DNA of 64,000 nt from Lentibacillus salicampi (GCF_004565465.1 NZ_SRHY01000001.1:310001-374000), one strand, 5' to 3'. Positions 36,909-46,916 are shown, counted from the stretch's first letter. Notes: generated by a model from the sequence alone, not told the origin. Program-made: numbers and translations.

Positions 36909-38069
36909 ATGAACATTCATGAGTATCAGGGCAAAGATATTTTGCGCGAATCCGGCGTAAATGTTCCGAATGGGCATGTTGCATATACGATTGATGAAGC
37001 CGCCCGCGCTGCTGAAAAGCTGGATAGTGACGTTTTTGTTGTCAAAGCACAAATTCATGCTGGCGGACGGGGCAAGGCCGGGGGTGTCAAAATCGCCAAA
37101 AATTTGGATGACGTGCGTACATATGCAGACGAAATTTTAGGCAAAAATCTGGTGACACATCAAACTGGTCCTGAAGGTAAAGAAGTAAAACGTTTGTTGA
37201 TTGAAGAAGGCTGTGACATTCAAAACGAATATTATGTGGGACTTGTGCTTGACCGTGCGACTTCACGGGTTGTTATGATGGCATCGGAAGAAGGCGGTAC
37301 AGAAATTGAAGATGTCGCTGCCGAAACACCGGAGAAGATTTTTAAAGAAGTCATCGATCCAGTCGTTGGACTTACCGGTTATCAAGCTCGCAGACTCGCA
37401 TTTAACATTAATATTCCCGACGAGTTGATCGGCAAAGCAGCGAAATTCATGATTGGTCTTTATAACGTATTTGTTGAAAAAGATTGCTCTATTGCTGAGA
37501 TCAACCCACTTGTTACAACAGGTGATGGTCAGGTCATGGCACTCGATTCTAAACTTAATTTTGACGATAACGCATTATTCCGTCATAAAGATATTGTTGA
37601 TTTGCGCGACCTGGAAGAAGAAGACGAGAAAGAAACTGAAGCTTCCAAGTATGATTTAAGCTATGTTTCACTGGACGGCAACATCGGTTGCATGGTTAAT
37701 GGTGCAGGACTTGCTATGTCGACAATGGATATCATTAAACATTATGGCGGCGACCCAGCGAACTTCCTTGATGTTGGCGGCGGTGCGACTGCTGAAAAGG
37801 TGACTGAAGCATTCAAAATCATTTTGTCCGATTCACATGTTAAAGGTATTTTTGTAAACATTTTCGGTGGCATCATGAAATGTGATGTGATTGCTGAAGG
37901 TGTTGTGGAAGCGACGAAACAGGTAGGACTGGATATTCCGCTTGTAGTAAGACTGGAAGGTACGAATGTTGATTTAGGCAAGAAAATTCTTGACGAATCA
38001 GGATTAAACATCACATCAGCTGGATCCATGGCTGACGGTGCAGAAAAAATCGTTTCCGCAGTTAAATAA
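36909..38069 (+). CDS. sucC: Succinyl-CoA synthetase, beta subunit
   Basis: The ADP-forming beta subunit, 386 residues, of the TCA-cycle enzyme that makes ATP (or GTP) from succinyl-CoA. The ATP-grasp fold is recognised from [32 protein letters not shown] and [15 protein letters not shown]; the C-terminal part contains [28 protein letters not shown] site precedes the ATG. In most Bacilli sucD follows within tens of bases; here it is 504 bp away beyond two repeat elements. Confidence 0.97.
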   Translation: MNIHEYQGKDILRESGVNVPNGHVAYTIDEAARAAEKLDSDVFVVKAQIHAGGRGKAGGVKIAKNLDDVRTYADEILGKNLVTHQTGPEGKEVKRLLIEEGCDIQNEYYVGLVLDRATSRVVMMASEEGGTEIEDVAAETPEKIFKEVIDPVVGLTGYQARRLAFNINIPDELIGKAAKFMIGLYNVFVEKDCSIAEINPLVTTGDGQVMALDSKLNFDDNALFRHKDIVDLRDLEEEDEKETEASKYDLSYVSLDGNIGCMVNGAGLAMSTMDIIKHYGGDPANFLDVGGGATAEKVTEAFKIILSDSHVKGIFVNIFGGIMKCDVIAEGVVEATKQVGLDIPLVVRLEGTNVDLGKKILDESGLNITSAGSMADGAEKIVSAVK

Positions 38070-38161
38070 CTAGGCTTTTTTCGTAAATTTTGTTGCTTCA
38101 CGTAGTTGAGATAAAATGCGAAGTAACTTCTGGTGGAAGTCAGTGCGTCTTCTACCGCTCC

Positions 38162-38268
38162 GGAAATACACTGCGCATTCCGCGGGTGTCCCGTGAGCCT
38201 CCTCGCTCGTTCCTCGCTGCGGGGTCTCACTTTGGCCACTAGTCCCGCAGGAGTCTCCGTGTATTTCC
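38162..38268 (-). repeat. Palindromic intergenic repeat, copy B (inverted)
   Basis: The same element as copy A in reverse orientation, bounded by a perfect 10-bp inverted repeat GGAAATACAC / GTGTATTTCC. Read on the minus strand its core carries GACTCCTGCGGGA, GTGAGACCCCGC, GAGGAGGCTCAC and CCCGCGGAATGCG. The end stem is unrelated to that of the other copies but self-complementary. It lies between sucC and sucD. Confidence 0.8.
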
Positions 38269-38346
38269 TCCGCTAGTATTGTGCTTTGTATTCTGTTTGC
38301 TTTTATTTGTTGCTTAAGCTCACTTGTGATTGTTGATTGGAGTGGA

Positions 38347-38445
38347 GGGCAGTCGACTCCTGCGGGAAAAGCAACAGCTAGACCTGAGCAGGAAGCGGTT
38401 TTCTTCCGAGGAGGCTGAAGCGTTGCCCGCGGAAAGCGACTGCCC
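38347..38445 (+). repeat. Palindromic intergenic repeat, copy C
   Basis: The third copy, in forward orientation, with a perfect 9-bp end stem GGGCAGTCG / CGACTGCCC. The core has GACTCCTGCGGGA (38355-38367), an apical GGAAG/CTTCC hairpin, GAGGAGGCT and CCGCGGAAAGCGA. With copy B it makes a large inverted pair: the 13-base string at 38355-38367 is exactly complementary to 38243-38255. Confidence 0.8.
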
Positions 38446-38573
38446 GGAACGGAAATCAACAAAGCACTTACTTCGCATTCTATAGATTTTGTGTCAGAAA
38501 CAATAACCTTTTAGAAAATAGCTAATAACTATTTTTGAAAGCGGGTAAATTATCAATGAAAGGACGGACGAAA

Positions 38574-39476
38574 ATGGGTGTATATGTTAATAAAGATACA
38601 AAAGTAATTGTCCAGGGAATTACCGGCGGAACAGCCAAATTCCATACAAAGCAAATGCTTGAATATGGTACCAAAATCGTTGGTGGTGTCACACCGAAAA
38701 AAGGCGGTACAGAAGTGGAAGGGGTACCTGTATTTAACACTGTACAGGATGCTGTTGATGAAACAGGAGCCAATGCATCCGTTGTGTATGTGCCGGCACC
38801 AGCTGCAGCAGACGCTATTTTGGAAGCGGTGGATGCCGAATTGGATCTTGTCATCTGTATTACGGAACACATTCCCGTCATGGATATGGTCAAAGTAAAA
38901 CGGGCAATGGAAGGTAAAAAGACACGGCTTGTAGGTCCCAATTGCCCAGGAGTCATCACGGCAGATGAATGTAAGATTGGTATTCAGCCGGGGTATATTC
39001 ATAAAAAAGGCCATATCGGTGTTATTTCCCGTTCAGGTACACTGACATATGAGGCGGTACATCAATTATCTGAAGCAGGTTATGGCCAAACAACAGCCGT
39101 TGGAATTGGCGGCGACCCTGTAATTGGTACAAGTTTTATTGATGCCCTGTCGGCTTTCAATGAGGATGCGGAAACAGAAGCCGTTGTGATGATCGGTGAA
39201 ATTGGCGGAACCGATGAAGAGGAAGCAGCTGAATGGGTCAAGGCCAATATGGATAAACCCGTTATTGGTTTCATTGGCGGAGCAACAGCACCTCCGGGAA
39301 AACGGATGGGCCATGCTGGTGCTATTATTTCCGGCGGCAAAGGAACAGCTGATGAGAAAATTCGCGTTATGAACGAGTGCGGCATTAAAACAGCTGATAC
39401 GCCTGCAGAAATCGGCGAAACAATGATCAATGTTTTAAAGGAAAATGGTTTGCAGGAAAAATGTAAAACCCACTAA
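38574..39476 (+). CDS. sucD: Succinyl-CoA synthetase, alpha subunit
   Basis: The CoA-binding alpha subunit, 300 residues. The CoA-binding Rossmann fold begins [20 protein letters not shown]. The phosphohistidine that carries phosphate from the active site is in [15 protein letters not shown] chose ATG 38574 ([10 protein letters not shown]), which aligns with homologues and has AAAGGA 9 bases upstream; earlier in-frame starts from 38535 add unmatched residues. Its separation from sucC raises the question whether it depends on read-through or on its own promoter; I see no strong promoter in the gap. Confidence 0.96.
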   Translation: MGVYVNKDTKVIVQGITGGTAKFHTKQMLEYGTKIVGGVTPKKGGTEVEGVPVFNTVQDAVDETGANASVVYVPAPAAADAILEAVDAELDLVICITEHIPVMDMVKVKRAMEGKKTRLVGPNCPGVITADECKIGIQPGYIHKKGHIGVISRSGTLTYEAVHQLSEAGYGQTTAVGIGGDPVIGTSFIDALSAFNEDAETEAVVMIGEIGGTDEEEAAEWVKANMDKPVIGFIGGATAPPGKRMGHAGAIISGGKGTADEKIRVMNECGIKTADTPAEIGETMINVLKENGLQEKCKTH

Positions 39477-39490
39477 CTTGGTAATTGTCG

Positions 39491-39521
39491 GGAACCCAAA
39501 AATACATGATTTTTGGGTTCC
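39491..39521 (+). terminator. Hairpin after sucD
   Basis: A perfect 13-bp stem GGAACCCAAAAAT / ATTTTTGGGTTCC with a 5-base loop, 14 bases after the sucD stop. It is followed by AAATTAATA instead of a T-run, so it may protect the 3' end or terminate weakly. Confidence 0.65.
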
Positions 39522-39545
39522 AAATTAATATAAGGGCGTGATAGA

Positions 39546-40439
39546 TTGGAAATGGTTCGAAAGCGTTTAATCCACATTAGCCGTTGCCGCGGTGTTACCC
39601 GGAGGACAATCAGAAGGTTTGCTCATCATGACCGCACATTGGAAACGATCTATCGTCTCACTGCTTCCGAAATCAGTCAGTTTTTTTCCCTGCCTTTGAA
39701 AAAAGCCTCTTTATTTCATACGGATCTCCGCAACACAGCATTAAAATCCCAAATTCAACACGACCTTAAATCAGTGAAGGTCATAACAGTAGTTGACGAT
39801 ATCTATCCGTTTGTGTTAAAAACTATTAAAGATGCGCCACTGGTATTATATGCGATTGGTGATATTCACTTACTGGCACAAAATCCAATACTAAGTGTGA
39901 TCGGTACAAGAAGACCATCACGTGAAGCCATGCTGAAAATGAAAAAATACGTGCTGCCCTTCGTACAACAAAACTGGGTCATTGTCAGTGGTATGGCTGC
40001 GGGAATTGACAGTTATGCTCACCAGCTCGCAGTTCAAAATAACGGGAAAACGATTGCTGTCATGGGCAGCGGTTTCAATCATATTTATCCAAAACATCAT
40101 ACAAACCTTTTCAAACAGATTGCAGCAACAGGGTTACTACTATCCGAATACCCCCCGGACGTCCCACCCGAACGATTTCACTTTCCCGAACGCAATCGGA
40201 TTATCAGTGGATTAAGTTTTGGTACATTTGTTATTGAAGCGACTGAAAAAAGCGGTACACTTATTACGGTTGATCAAGCACTGGATCAGGGGAGAGAAGT
40301 GTATGCACTTCCGGGATCACCGTTAACGCCGCATACAGCAGGCTGTCACAAAATGATACAGGATGGTGCAAAGCTGGTGCAGCGGCCGGATGATATTTTG
40401 GAAGACTGGGTCCGAATCGAACCAAATTGGGTCATATGA
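39546..40439 (+). CDS. dprA: DNA processing protein DprA (Smf)
   Basis: The recombination mediator that loads RecA on incoming single-stranded DNA in natural transformation; 297 residues, as in B. subtilis. The Rossmann-like DprA domain shows VIGTRRPSR, VSGMAAGIDSYAHQLA, SEYPPDVPPERFHFPERNR, ISGLS and GREVYALPGSP. An N-terminal helical region precedes it. The start is TTG with an AGGGCG site 7 bases before; ATG 39552 is an alternative. No other competence gene is in the window. topA follows from its own promoter. Confidence 0.94.
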   Translation: MEMVRKRLIHISRCRGVTRRTIRRFAHHDRTLETIYRLTASEISQFFSLPLKKASLFHTDLRNTALKSQIQHDLKSVKVITVVDDIYPFVLKTIKDAPLVLYAIGDIHLLAQNPILSVIGTRRPSREAMLKMKKYVLPFVQQNWVIVSGMAAGIDSYAHQLAVQNNGKTIAVMGSGFNHIYPKHHTNLFKQIAATGLLLSEYPPDVPPERFHFPERNRIISGLSFGTFVIEATEKSGTLITVDQALDQGREVYALPGSPLTPHTAGCHKMIQDGAKLVQRPDDILEDWVRIEPNWVI

Positions 40440-40462
40440 ACCGAACAAATTTCATAACATGT

Positions 40463-40491
40463 TTGACAAACACAGTGTAACTATTTAATAT
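40463..40491 (+). promoter_or_regulatory. topA promoter
   Basis: A consensus -35 TTGACA (40463-40468), 17 bases, and TAATAT (40486-40491), about 53 bp before the topA start. A strong sigma-A promoter by sequence. Confidence 0.8.
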
Positions 40492-40543
40492 TAGTGGAGA
40501 TTTTTGAATTCAATTTATGGATGCAAATCTGGGAGGAAACGAT

Positions 40544-42622
40544 ATGTCTGATTACCTCGTGATCGTTGAATCGCCGGCAAAAGCGAAGACGATCGAACGT
40601 TACTTGGGGAAAAAATATAAAGTAAAAGCATCGATGGGTCATGTCCGTGACTTGCCGAAAAGCCAAACGGGTGTCGATCCGGAAAACGCGTTCAAGCCAA
40701 AATATATTACGATTCGCGGTAAAGGCGATGTATTGAAAGAGTTAAAGTCAGCTGCCAAAAAGGCAAAAAAAGTATATCTCGCAGCCGACCCTGACAGAGA
40801 AGGTGAAGCTATTGCCTGGCACTTGGCGTACGCACTGAATATCGATGAAAACTCCGAATGCCGGGTTGTTTTCAATGAAATCACGAAAGACGCGATCAAA
40901 GAATCCTTCAAACATCCGCGGTCGATCGATCATGATTTGGTGGACGCTCAGCAGGCTCGGCGAATACTTGATCGCTTAGTCGGGTACAACATAAGCCCGT
41001 TACTATGGAAAAAAATCAAAAAAGGGCTGAGTGCCGGAAGAGTACAATCGGTGGCCTTAAAATTGATCAGTGACCGCGAAAAAGAAATTGAGAATTTCAA
41101 ACCGGAAGAATACTGGTCCATTGATGCTCATTTTCAAAAAGATGATGATATTTTTGAAGGTGCATTTTATGGCGTCGACGGCAAAAAACAGGAGCTGAAA
41201 TCCGAAGCGGATGTAAATAAAATCACTGAAAAGCTGGAAGGGAAAAGATTTTCAGTTGATAAAGTGAATAAACGTGAACGTAAACGGAATCCGGCAAAAC
41301 CATTTACAACGTCATCATTACAGCAGGAAGCGGCCCGTAAGATTAATTTTCGAGCCAAAAAAACTATGATGGTTGCTCAGCAATTATACGAAGGAATCGA
41401 TTTGGGTAAAAAAGCAGGCGGGACCACCGGGCTCATAACGTATATGCGTACTGATTCCACAAGAATTTCTGAGACTGCCAAACAGGAAGCCGGCAGTTAT
41501 ATTGAAGAACAATACGGCCAAAATTATAAGGGTTACGCCAAGAAAGCTAAAAAGCAAGAAGGTGCACAGGATGCACACGAAGCCATAAGACCTACTTCAG
41601 TCACGCGTGATCCCAAATCATTGAAAGCGGTTTTATCACGGGATCAATTTCGCCTTTATAAACTTATCTGGGAACGGTTTCTGGCAAGTCAAATGGCACC
41701 GGCTGTCATGGATACGATGACCGTCCATTTGTTGAACAATGGTGTTGAGTTCCGTGCTTCCGGGTCCAAAGTAAAATTTAAAGGGTTCATGAAAGTCTAT
41801 GTAGAAGGAACGGACGACAAGAAAAAAGATGAAAACAAATTTCTGCCTGATTTGCGTGAAGGTATGGTTGTGGATGCGAATGACATCACACCAAACCAGC
41901 ATTTCACCCAGCCACCGCCGAGATATACGGAAGCGAGACTGGTCCGGACAATGGAAGAGCAGGGGATTGGACGGCCTTCAACATACGCCCCCACGCTCGA
42001 TACAATTCAGCGCAGAGGTTATGTACAGCTTGACAGCAAACGATTTGTACCGACCGAACTGGGTGAAATTGTGATTGATGTCATGAAAGAATTCTTCCCG
42101 AAAATCATTGATATTGGTTTCACGGCTAAGATGGAAGAAGATCTGGATGCCATTGAGGAAGGCAAAACAGAGTGGATCAATGTTCTGGATGACTTTTACG
42201 GAGGGTTCAAAAAGCGTTTGGAAATAGCTGAGCAGGAAATGGAAAAAGTCGAAATTCGTGATGAGCCTGCCGGTATTACGTGTGAAAACTGCGGACATGA
42301 AATGGTTTATAAAATGGGGAGATACGGTAAATTCCTGGCATGTTCCAATTTTCCGGAGTGCCGCAATACTAAACCGATTCTAAAGAAAATTGGTGTCACG
42401 TGCCCAAAATGTAAAGAAGGCAATGTCGTTGAACGGAAGTCGAAAAAGAACCGGAAATTTTATGGGTGTGACCGTTATCCTGAGTGTGATTTTGTTTCCT
42501 GGGATAAACCTGTTTCAAGACCATGTCCGAAGTGCGGATCATTACTGGTGGAGAAAAAGACAAAAAAAGAAACTCGCGTCCAATGCACCAATTGTGATTA
42601 TAAGGAAACTGCACAAAATTGA
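40544..42622 (+). CDS. topA: DNA topoisomerase I
   Basis: A type IA topoisomerase that relaxes negative supercoils; 692 residues. The Toprim domain is at the N-terminus ([34 protein letters not shown]), and the catalytic tyrosine is in [14 protein letters not shown] at about residue 298. Three C-terminal four-cysteine zinc motifs follow (CENCGH...CSNFPEC, CPKCKEG...CDRYPEC, CPKCGS...CTNC). The ATG at 40544 has a GGGAGG site; the in-frame ATG at 40517 lacks one. In B. subtilis trmFO follows; here a 564-bp gap does. Confidence 0.97.
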   Translation: MSDYLVIVESPAKAKTIERYLGKKYKVKASMGHVRDLPKSQTGVDPENAFKPKYITIRGKGDVLKELKSAAKKAKKVYLAADPDREGEAIAWHLAYALNIDENSECRVVFNEITKDAIKESFKHPRSIDHDLVDAQQARRILDRLVGYNISPLLWKKIKKGLSAGRVQSVALKLISDREKEIENFKPEEYWSIDAHFQKDDDIFEGAFYGVDGKKQELKSEADVNKITEKLEGKRFSVDKVNKRERKRNPAKPFTTSSLQQEAARKINFRAKKTMMVAQQLYEGIDLGKKAGGTTGLITYMRTDSTRISETAKQEAGSYIEEQYGQNYKGYAKKAKKQEGAQDAHEAIRPTSVTRDPKSLKAVLSRDQFRLYKLIWERFLASQMAPAVMDTMTVHLLNNGVEFRASGSKVKFKGFMKVYVEGTDDKKKDENKFLPDLREGMVVDANDITPNQHFTQPPPRYTEARLVRTMEEQGIGRPSTYAPTLDTIQRRGYVQLDSKRFVPTELGEIVIDVMKEFFPKIIDIGFTAKMEEDLDAIEEGKTEWINVLDDFYGGFKKRLEIAEQEMEKVEIRDEPAGITCENCGHEMVYKMGRYGKFLACSNFPECRNTKPILKKIGVTCPKCKEGNVVERKSKKNRKFYGCDRYPECDFVSWDKPVSRPCPKCGSLLVEKKTKKETRVQCTNCDYKETAQN

Positions 42623-42650
42623 CTGCCTGCAAATGACAGGCAGTTTTCTT
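42622..42650 (+). terminator. Intrinsic terminator after topA
   Basis: A perfect 8-bp stem ACTGCCTG / CAGGCAGT with a 7-base loop followed by TTTCTT, immediately after the stop codon. Confidence 0.85.
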
Positions 42651-42698
42651 GTTGTCCAGGAAATTATATTTTTAAAAGCGCTGTGGATAACTGGTAAC

Positions 42699-42834
42699 CT
42701 AGTCAGTCACGTCCAGCTCCAGCGCCTGCCCCCTTGAGGTCTTAAGCCATCATTTACGTGGCAAAACCCGCCACTACAAATTCCTGCTTAAGCTTTTCGG
42801 GGAGGGTGAACAAGGCATCCCGCCGCGCTTTTCT
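42699..42834 (+). repeat. Structured intergenic repeat of a second type
   Basis: The sequence from AGTCAGTCACGTCCAGCTCC onward contains nested inverted repeats: CTTAAGC / GCTTAAG around a perfect GTGGC-AAAACCC-GCCAC hairpin, with partly pairing flanks (CCCCCTTGAG, TTTTCGGGGAGGG), ending CGCGCTTTTCTTTATG. Its first 28 bases recur imperfectly at 46995-47022 in the codY-flgB gap. It is non-coding; I recall similar elements in other Bacillaceae but could not verify this. Confidence 0.55.
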
Positions 42835-42974
42835 TTATGTTCTGTCAGAAATATTAAAGAACACGTTTACCCGTCGATAGTTGGGGTAATGGTATCAGAA
42901 AGGATTTTTTGTGATGAAACTTTCACATTTTGTTCATGAAAATGGCAGTTTTTTGATAATTCAATTCTTAGCTG

Positions 42975-43003
42975 TTGACTATTTAAAACGAAACAGATAT
43001 AAT
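42975..43003 (+). promoter_or_regulatory. Near-consensus sigma-A promoter with long leader
   Basis: TTGACT (42975-42980), 17 bases, TATAAT (42998-43003), one mismatch from consensus. A transcript would start near 43010, about 180 bases ahead of xerC. No open frame with a ribosome site starts in between, so it either gives a long xerC leader or a small RNA. Confidence 0.65.
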
Positions 43004-43136
43004 TGCGCATTGGTAAGGTAATTTTACTTGACAGTTATGGTGATGCGTATTCGTAAAGATTGGTTGATTTGAAAGACTTATTTTTTCGAAAGGTTTAGGT
43101 TCGTTTCTGAATTTTATCATAATTTTGTGAAGTCCA

Positions 43137-43165
43137 TTGCATTCAGATAATTTGTATGGTATGCT
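43137..43165 (+). promoter_or_regulatory. xerC-proximal promoter
   Basis: TTGCAT (43137-43142), 17 bases, TATGCT (43160-43165), about 28 bp before the xerC start. It could drive xerC-hslV-hslU-codY. Confidence 0.6.
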
Positions 43166-43192
43166 TTATTCGCTGTTAAGCGGGGTGTGAAA

Positions 43193-44101
43193 TTGAGTAA
43201 CTTTGCAGACGTCAGTAAAGCATTTAGAGAGTATTTGCAAATTGAAAAGAATGCTTCACCATATACCGTTGAATTTTATATGGATGACTTGGAGAGTTTT
43301 TTTGCTTTTCTGGATGAGGAAGCCATCAGCCGTCTTCAGGATGTCGATTATCAAATAATTCGCGTGTACCTGACAAGATTGTATGACAAAAAACTGGGGC
43401 GCAGATCTGTGTCCCGAAAAATCTCCAGCCTGAAAAGTTTTTATCGTTTTCTGGAACGTCATAATCGCGTGGCAGATAACCCGTTTATCTATGTGAGCAT
43501 CCCAAAATCCGCGAGGCCTATACCGGGGTTTTTGTATATGGAGGAATTGGAAAAATTATTTGAAGTAAACGATTTAACTGATCCGCTTGGACAGCGTAAC
43601 CAAGCGCTAATCGAAACGCTTTATGCAACAGGCCTGCGTGTCAGCGAATGTCAGGGATTAAAGCTTTCGGATATCGATTTTACCATCGGCACTATGTTCA
43701 TCAAGGGGAAAGGCAACAAGGAGCGATATATGCCATTTGGTCGTTTTGCCGAAGTTGCGCTTGAGACGTACATAAATGATGGGCGAGAAAAACTGTTGGA
43801 TAAAGCAGATTCTGCTCGTGACAATGTCTTTCTGAATGCCAGAGGCGGTCCGTTAACGGCTAGGGGAATTCGTAAGATCTTGAATAAAATGGTTGAAAAA
43901 GCCGCCATGACCGTTCATGTGCACCCACATAAATTACGTCATACATTTGCTACCCATTTGTTGAACGAAGGTGCTGATCTTCGTACGGTCCAGGAGTTAC
44001 TTGGGCATGAAAATTTATCGTCGACCCAAATATATACTCATGTGACCAAGGATCGGTTGCGTCATGTCTATATGAATAGTCATCCGAGAGCAAAAGAATA
44101 A
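43193..44101 (+). CDS. xerC: Tyrosine recombinase XerC (CodV)
   Basis: A site-specific recombinase resolving chromosome dimers, about 302 residues. The N-terminal SAM-like DNA-binding domain (about 1-90) is followed by the catalytic domain with Arg in YATGLRVSE, Lys in GKGNKERYMPFG, HKLRHTFATHLL, LGHENLSSTQ and the nucleophile Tyr in IYTHV. TTG 43193 is preferred because AAGCGGGG is about 7 bases upstream; GTG 43187 is nearly inside that site. First gene of the xerC-hslV-hslU-codY group, as in B. subtilis codVWXY. Confidence 0.95.
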   Translation: MSNFADVSKAFREYLQIEKNASPYTVEFYMDDLESFFAFLDEEAISRLQDVDYQIIRVYLTRLYDKKLGRRSVSRKISSLKSFYRFLERHNRVADNPFIYVSIPKSARPIPGFLYMEELEKLFEVNDLTDPLGQRNQALIETLYATGLRVSECQGLKLSDIDFTIGTMFIKGKGNKERYMPFGRFAEVALETYINDGREKLLDKADSARDNVFLNARGGPLTARGIRKILNKMVEKAAMTVHVHPHKLRHTFATHLLNEGADLRTVQELLGHENLSSTQIYTHVTKDRLRHVYMNSHPRAKE

Positions 44102-44125
44102 TCTTCCTGGGAAGAGGTGATGAAT

Positions 44126-44671
44126 GTGGCAGCTGAGATGCATGCGACAACCATTTTTGCTGTAAAACATGATGGACAGTGTGCGATGAGCGGTGACGGT
44201 CAGGTCACACTGGGCAATGCTGTTGTTATGAAGCATAAAGCACAAAAAGTCCGTACGCTGTATAAGGGCCAGGTTCTTGCGGGGTTCGCAGGTTCTGTAG
44301 CCGACGCGTTTACATTATTTGAAAAGTTTGAGGAAAAACTGGAAGCTTTCGATGGCAATCTTGCCAGGGCTGCGGTGGAGTTGGCGAAAGAATGGCGAAG
44401 TGATAAGGTGCTTCGCAAACTGGAAGCGATGCTTATCGTCATGAATAAGGAGAAAATGTTCCTTGTATCAGGAACCGGTGAGGTTATCGAGCCCGATGAT
44501 GGTATTCTTGCAATTGGCTCCGGCGGGAATTATGCGTTGAGTGCCGGCAGGGCGTTAGTCAGACACGGAAACGATCTTTCAGCAAAAGAAATTGCCAGGT
44601 CAGCTCTTGAGATAGCTGGTGAAATATGCATCTATACAAATGACCATATTACGCTGAAGGTACTTGATTAA
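44126..44671 (+). CDS. hslV: ATP-dependent protease subunit HslV (ClpQ/CodW)
   Basis: The proteasome-like peptidase subunit of HslUV, about 181 residues. The core [24 protein letters not shown] aligns with HslV, where the Thr of the TT pair is the usual nucleophile. GTG 44126 has AGGTGA 5 bases upstream and gives [12 protein letters not shown] 44120 is too close to the site. Thus seven residues precede the first Thr, as in other Bacillus proteins. In B. subtilis CodW an N-terminal Ser is reported as the nucleophile; here the second residue is Ala, so either cleavage exposes Thr or an internal start is used. hslU follows by 18 bp. Confidence 0.93.
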   Translation: MAAEMHATTIFAVKHDGQCAMSGDGQVTLGNAVVMKHKAQKVRTLYKGQVLAGFAGSVADAFTLFEKFEEKLEAFDGNLARAAVELAKEWRSDKVLRKLEAMLIVMNKEKMFLVSGTGEVIEPDDGILAIGSGGNYALSAGRALVRHGNDLSAKEIARSALEIAGEICIYTNDHITLKVLD

Positions 44672-44689
44672 TAAGGAGGCCATTGTTGA

Positions 44690-46084
44690 ATGGGGATTGA
44701 TTATACTCCAAAACAGATCGTGGAGCAGCTGGACCACTATATAGTCGGTCAGACAGATGCTAAAAAATCAGTTGCCGTGGCATTGCGGAACCGTTACCGC
44801 CGCATGAAGCTTGACGAGAAAATCAAAGATGAAATTGTGCCGAAAAATATTTTGATGATTGGTCCTACCGGAGTCGGCAAAACTGAAATTGCACGTCGGC
44901 TGGCAAGTATGGTGAACGCTCCATTTGTAAAAGTTGAAGCGACCAAATTTACTGAAGTCGGTTACGTCGGACGTGATGTCGAATCAATGGTTCGCGATTT
45001 GGTTGAAATGTCGCTGCGCATGGTAAAAGAAGAAAAAATGAATGAAGTAAAAGGCCGTGCTGAAAAAGAAGCCAATAAAAAACTGGTCGAGCTGCTCGTT
45101 CCACAGGAAAAAAAGCAAAACAATATGAAAAATCCGTTCGAAATGTTATTTTCGGCGCAGGATGAAAATGATGACGAATCTGATTCAACGAATAACGACG
45201 AGGAAATTAGAAATAAACGAAAGCGGATTGAACATCAGCTGGCATTAGGGGAACTGGAAGATAAGATAGTAACAGTGGAGATTGAAGAGCCCCCTCCATC
45301 GATGTTTGACATGCTGCAAGGTTCAGGCATGGAGCAAATGGGAACAAACATGCAAGATGCCCTTGGTCAGTTTATGCCGAAAAAAAAGAAAAAACGAAAG
45401 CTCCCCGTATCAGAAGCGCGGAAAGTCTTAACAGCCCAGGAAGCCCAAAAGCTTGTTGATATGGAGGAAGCCGCACAGGAAGCAATCAGTCACGCCGAAC
45501 AGTCGGGGATCTTATTTATTGATGAGATTGATAAAGTTTCCGGCAAACAGGACAATTCCGCAAATGTATCACGTGAAGGTGTTCAAAGGGATATTTTACC
45601 AATTGTGGAAGGGTCAACGGTTGTGACCAAGCACGGCCCTGTTAAAACAGATCATATGCTGTTCATTGCAGCAGGTGCATTCCATATGGCAAAACCATCT
45701 GACTTGATACCGGAGCTGCAAGGACGATTCCCGATACGGGTGGAACTGGAAAAATTAGTTGTTGAAGATTTTAAACAGATTTTGAAAGAACCGTCTAATG
45801 CTCTATTGAAACAATATTCGGCATTATTAAAAACAGAAGGTATAAATGTTGTGTTTACAGACCAAGCTGTAAATAGATTGGCAGAAATTGCTTTTCAGGT
45901 TAATCAGGACACGGATAATATCGGTGCCAGGAGACTTCACACAATACTTGAAAAATTGTTGGAAGACTTGTCGTTTGAAGCTCCTGATATTAACATGGAA
46001 AGAATTGAAATTACAGACGATTATGTTGATAAAAAATTAAGCAATATCATAACAAATAAAGATTTAAGTCAATTTATTCTTTAA
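44690..46084 (+). CDS. hslU: ATP-dependent unfoldase HslU (ClpY/CodX)
   Basis: The AAA+ unfoldase that feeds HslV, 464 residues. It begins [17 protein letters not shown] and shows Walker [10 protein letters not shown], the pore motif region [12 protein letters not shown], Walker [11 protein letters not shown], and the C-terminal sensor 2 [13 protein letters not shown]. An acidic, variable I domain (about 110-240, [15 protein letters not shown]) is more acidic than usual. An AAGGAGG site precedes it. The C-terminus LSQFIL is the kind that docks into HslV. Confidence 0.96.
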   Translation: MGIDYTPKQIVEQLDHYIVGQTDAKKSVAVALRNRYRRMKLDEKIKDEIVPKNILMIGPTGVGKTEIARRLASMVNAPFVKVEATKFTEVGYVGRDVESMVRDLVEMSLRMVKEEKMNEVKGRAEKEANKKLVELLVPQEKKQNNMKNPFEMLFSAQDENDDESDSTNNDEEIRNKRKRIEHQLALGELEDKIVTVEIEEPPPSMFDMLQGSGMEQMGTNMQDALGQFMPKKKKKRKLPVSEARKVLTAQEAQKLVDMEEAAQEAISHAEQSGILFIDEIDKVSGKQDNSANVSREGVQRDILPIVEGSTVVTKHGPVKTDHMLFIAAGAFHMAKPSDLIPELQGRFPIRVELEKLVVEDFKQILKEPSNALLKQYSALLKTEGINVVFTDQAVNRLAEIAFQVNQDTDNIGARRLHTILEKLLEDLSFEAPDINMERIEITDDYVDKKLSNIITNKDLSQFIL

Positions 46085-46114
46085 ATGGAATGAATGAAAT
46101 GGAGGATATTTAAA

Positions 46115-46894
46115 ATGGAACTTTTAGAACGCGCACGAAAAATTAATGCGATGCTGCAAAAGACAACGGGCAAATCAGTGAATTTCAACGACATGTCAGC
46201 AACACTCAGAGATGTCATCACAGGAAATGTGTTTATTCTCAGCAGAAGAGGCAAGCTACTGGGCTATGCGATTAATCAGGAAATTGAAAATGAGCGTATG
46301 AAATCAATGCTCGAGGAACGACAATTTCCTGAAGAATATACACAAGGGTTGTTTAATATTTTTGAAACAACTGCTAATCTGGATATTGACAGTCCATTTA
46401 CGGCTTTCCCTGTTGAAAATCGCGAATTGTTCAAAAACGGTTTGACGACGATTGTTCCGATTATTGGCGGTGGTGACCGTTTGGGTACATTGGTTCTGAG
46501 CAGGCTTTCGGACAGTTTCAATGAAGATGATTTGCTCCTTGGTGAATATGGTGCGACTGTTGTCGGTATGGAAATCCTGCATGAAAAAACAGAAGAAATT
46601 GAACTCGAAGCCAGAAGTAAAGCAGTTGTCCAAATGGCGATTAGCTCACTTTCATACAGTGAACTGGAAGCAATTGATCATATCTTTGAAGAGTTGAATG
46701 GTCATGAAGGCTTGCTAGTAGCCAGTAAAATAGCTGATAGGGTTGGTATTACCAGATCCGTCATCGTCAATGCTTTAAGAAAACTTGAGAGCGCTGGTGT
46801 TATTGAATCCCGTTCACTCGGTATGAAGGGGACATACATTAAAGTGTTGAACGATAAGTTTCTTGTTGAACTGGAAAAATTGCGTTCCAGATAA
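46115..46894 (+). CDS. codY: GTP-sensing pleiotropic repressor CodY
   Basis: The global regulator of nutrient limitation, which senses branched-chain amino acids and GTP; 259 residues, the same as B. subtilis. The N-terminal GAF domain (about 1-155) contains [19 protein letters not shown] and FPVENRELF. The C-terminal winged helix has [24 protein letters not shown] 46115 (MELLERARK) is supported by TGGAGG; the in-frame ATG at 46094 is not. In B. subtilis CodY represses the fla/che operon that follows here. Confidence 0.97.
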   Translation: MELLERARKINAMLQKTTGKSVNFNDMSATLRDVITGNVFILSRRGKLLGYAINQEIENERMKSMLEERQFPEEYTQGLFNIFETTANLDIDSPFTAFPVENRELFKNGLTTIVPIIGGGDRLGTLVLSRLSDSFNEDDLLLGEYGATVVGMEILHEKTEEIELEARSKAVVQMAISSLSYSELEAIDHIFEELNGHEGLLVASKIADRVGITRSVIVNALRKLESAGVIESRSLGMKGTYIKVLNDKFLVELEKLRSR

Positions 46895-46916
46895 GACCGG
46901 CATTATCGGAGATTCA

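Larger units (their letters stand above)
42651..43136. other. Gap between topA and xerC, without trmFO
   Basis: No gene is visible on either strand. The gap holds a structured repeat (42699-42834), a strong promoter (42975-43003) and AT-rich sequence. trmFO, which sits here in B. subtilis and relatives, leaves no recognisable remnant. Confidence 0.7.
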
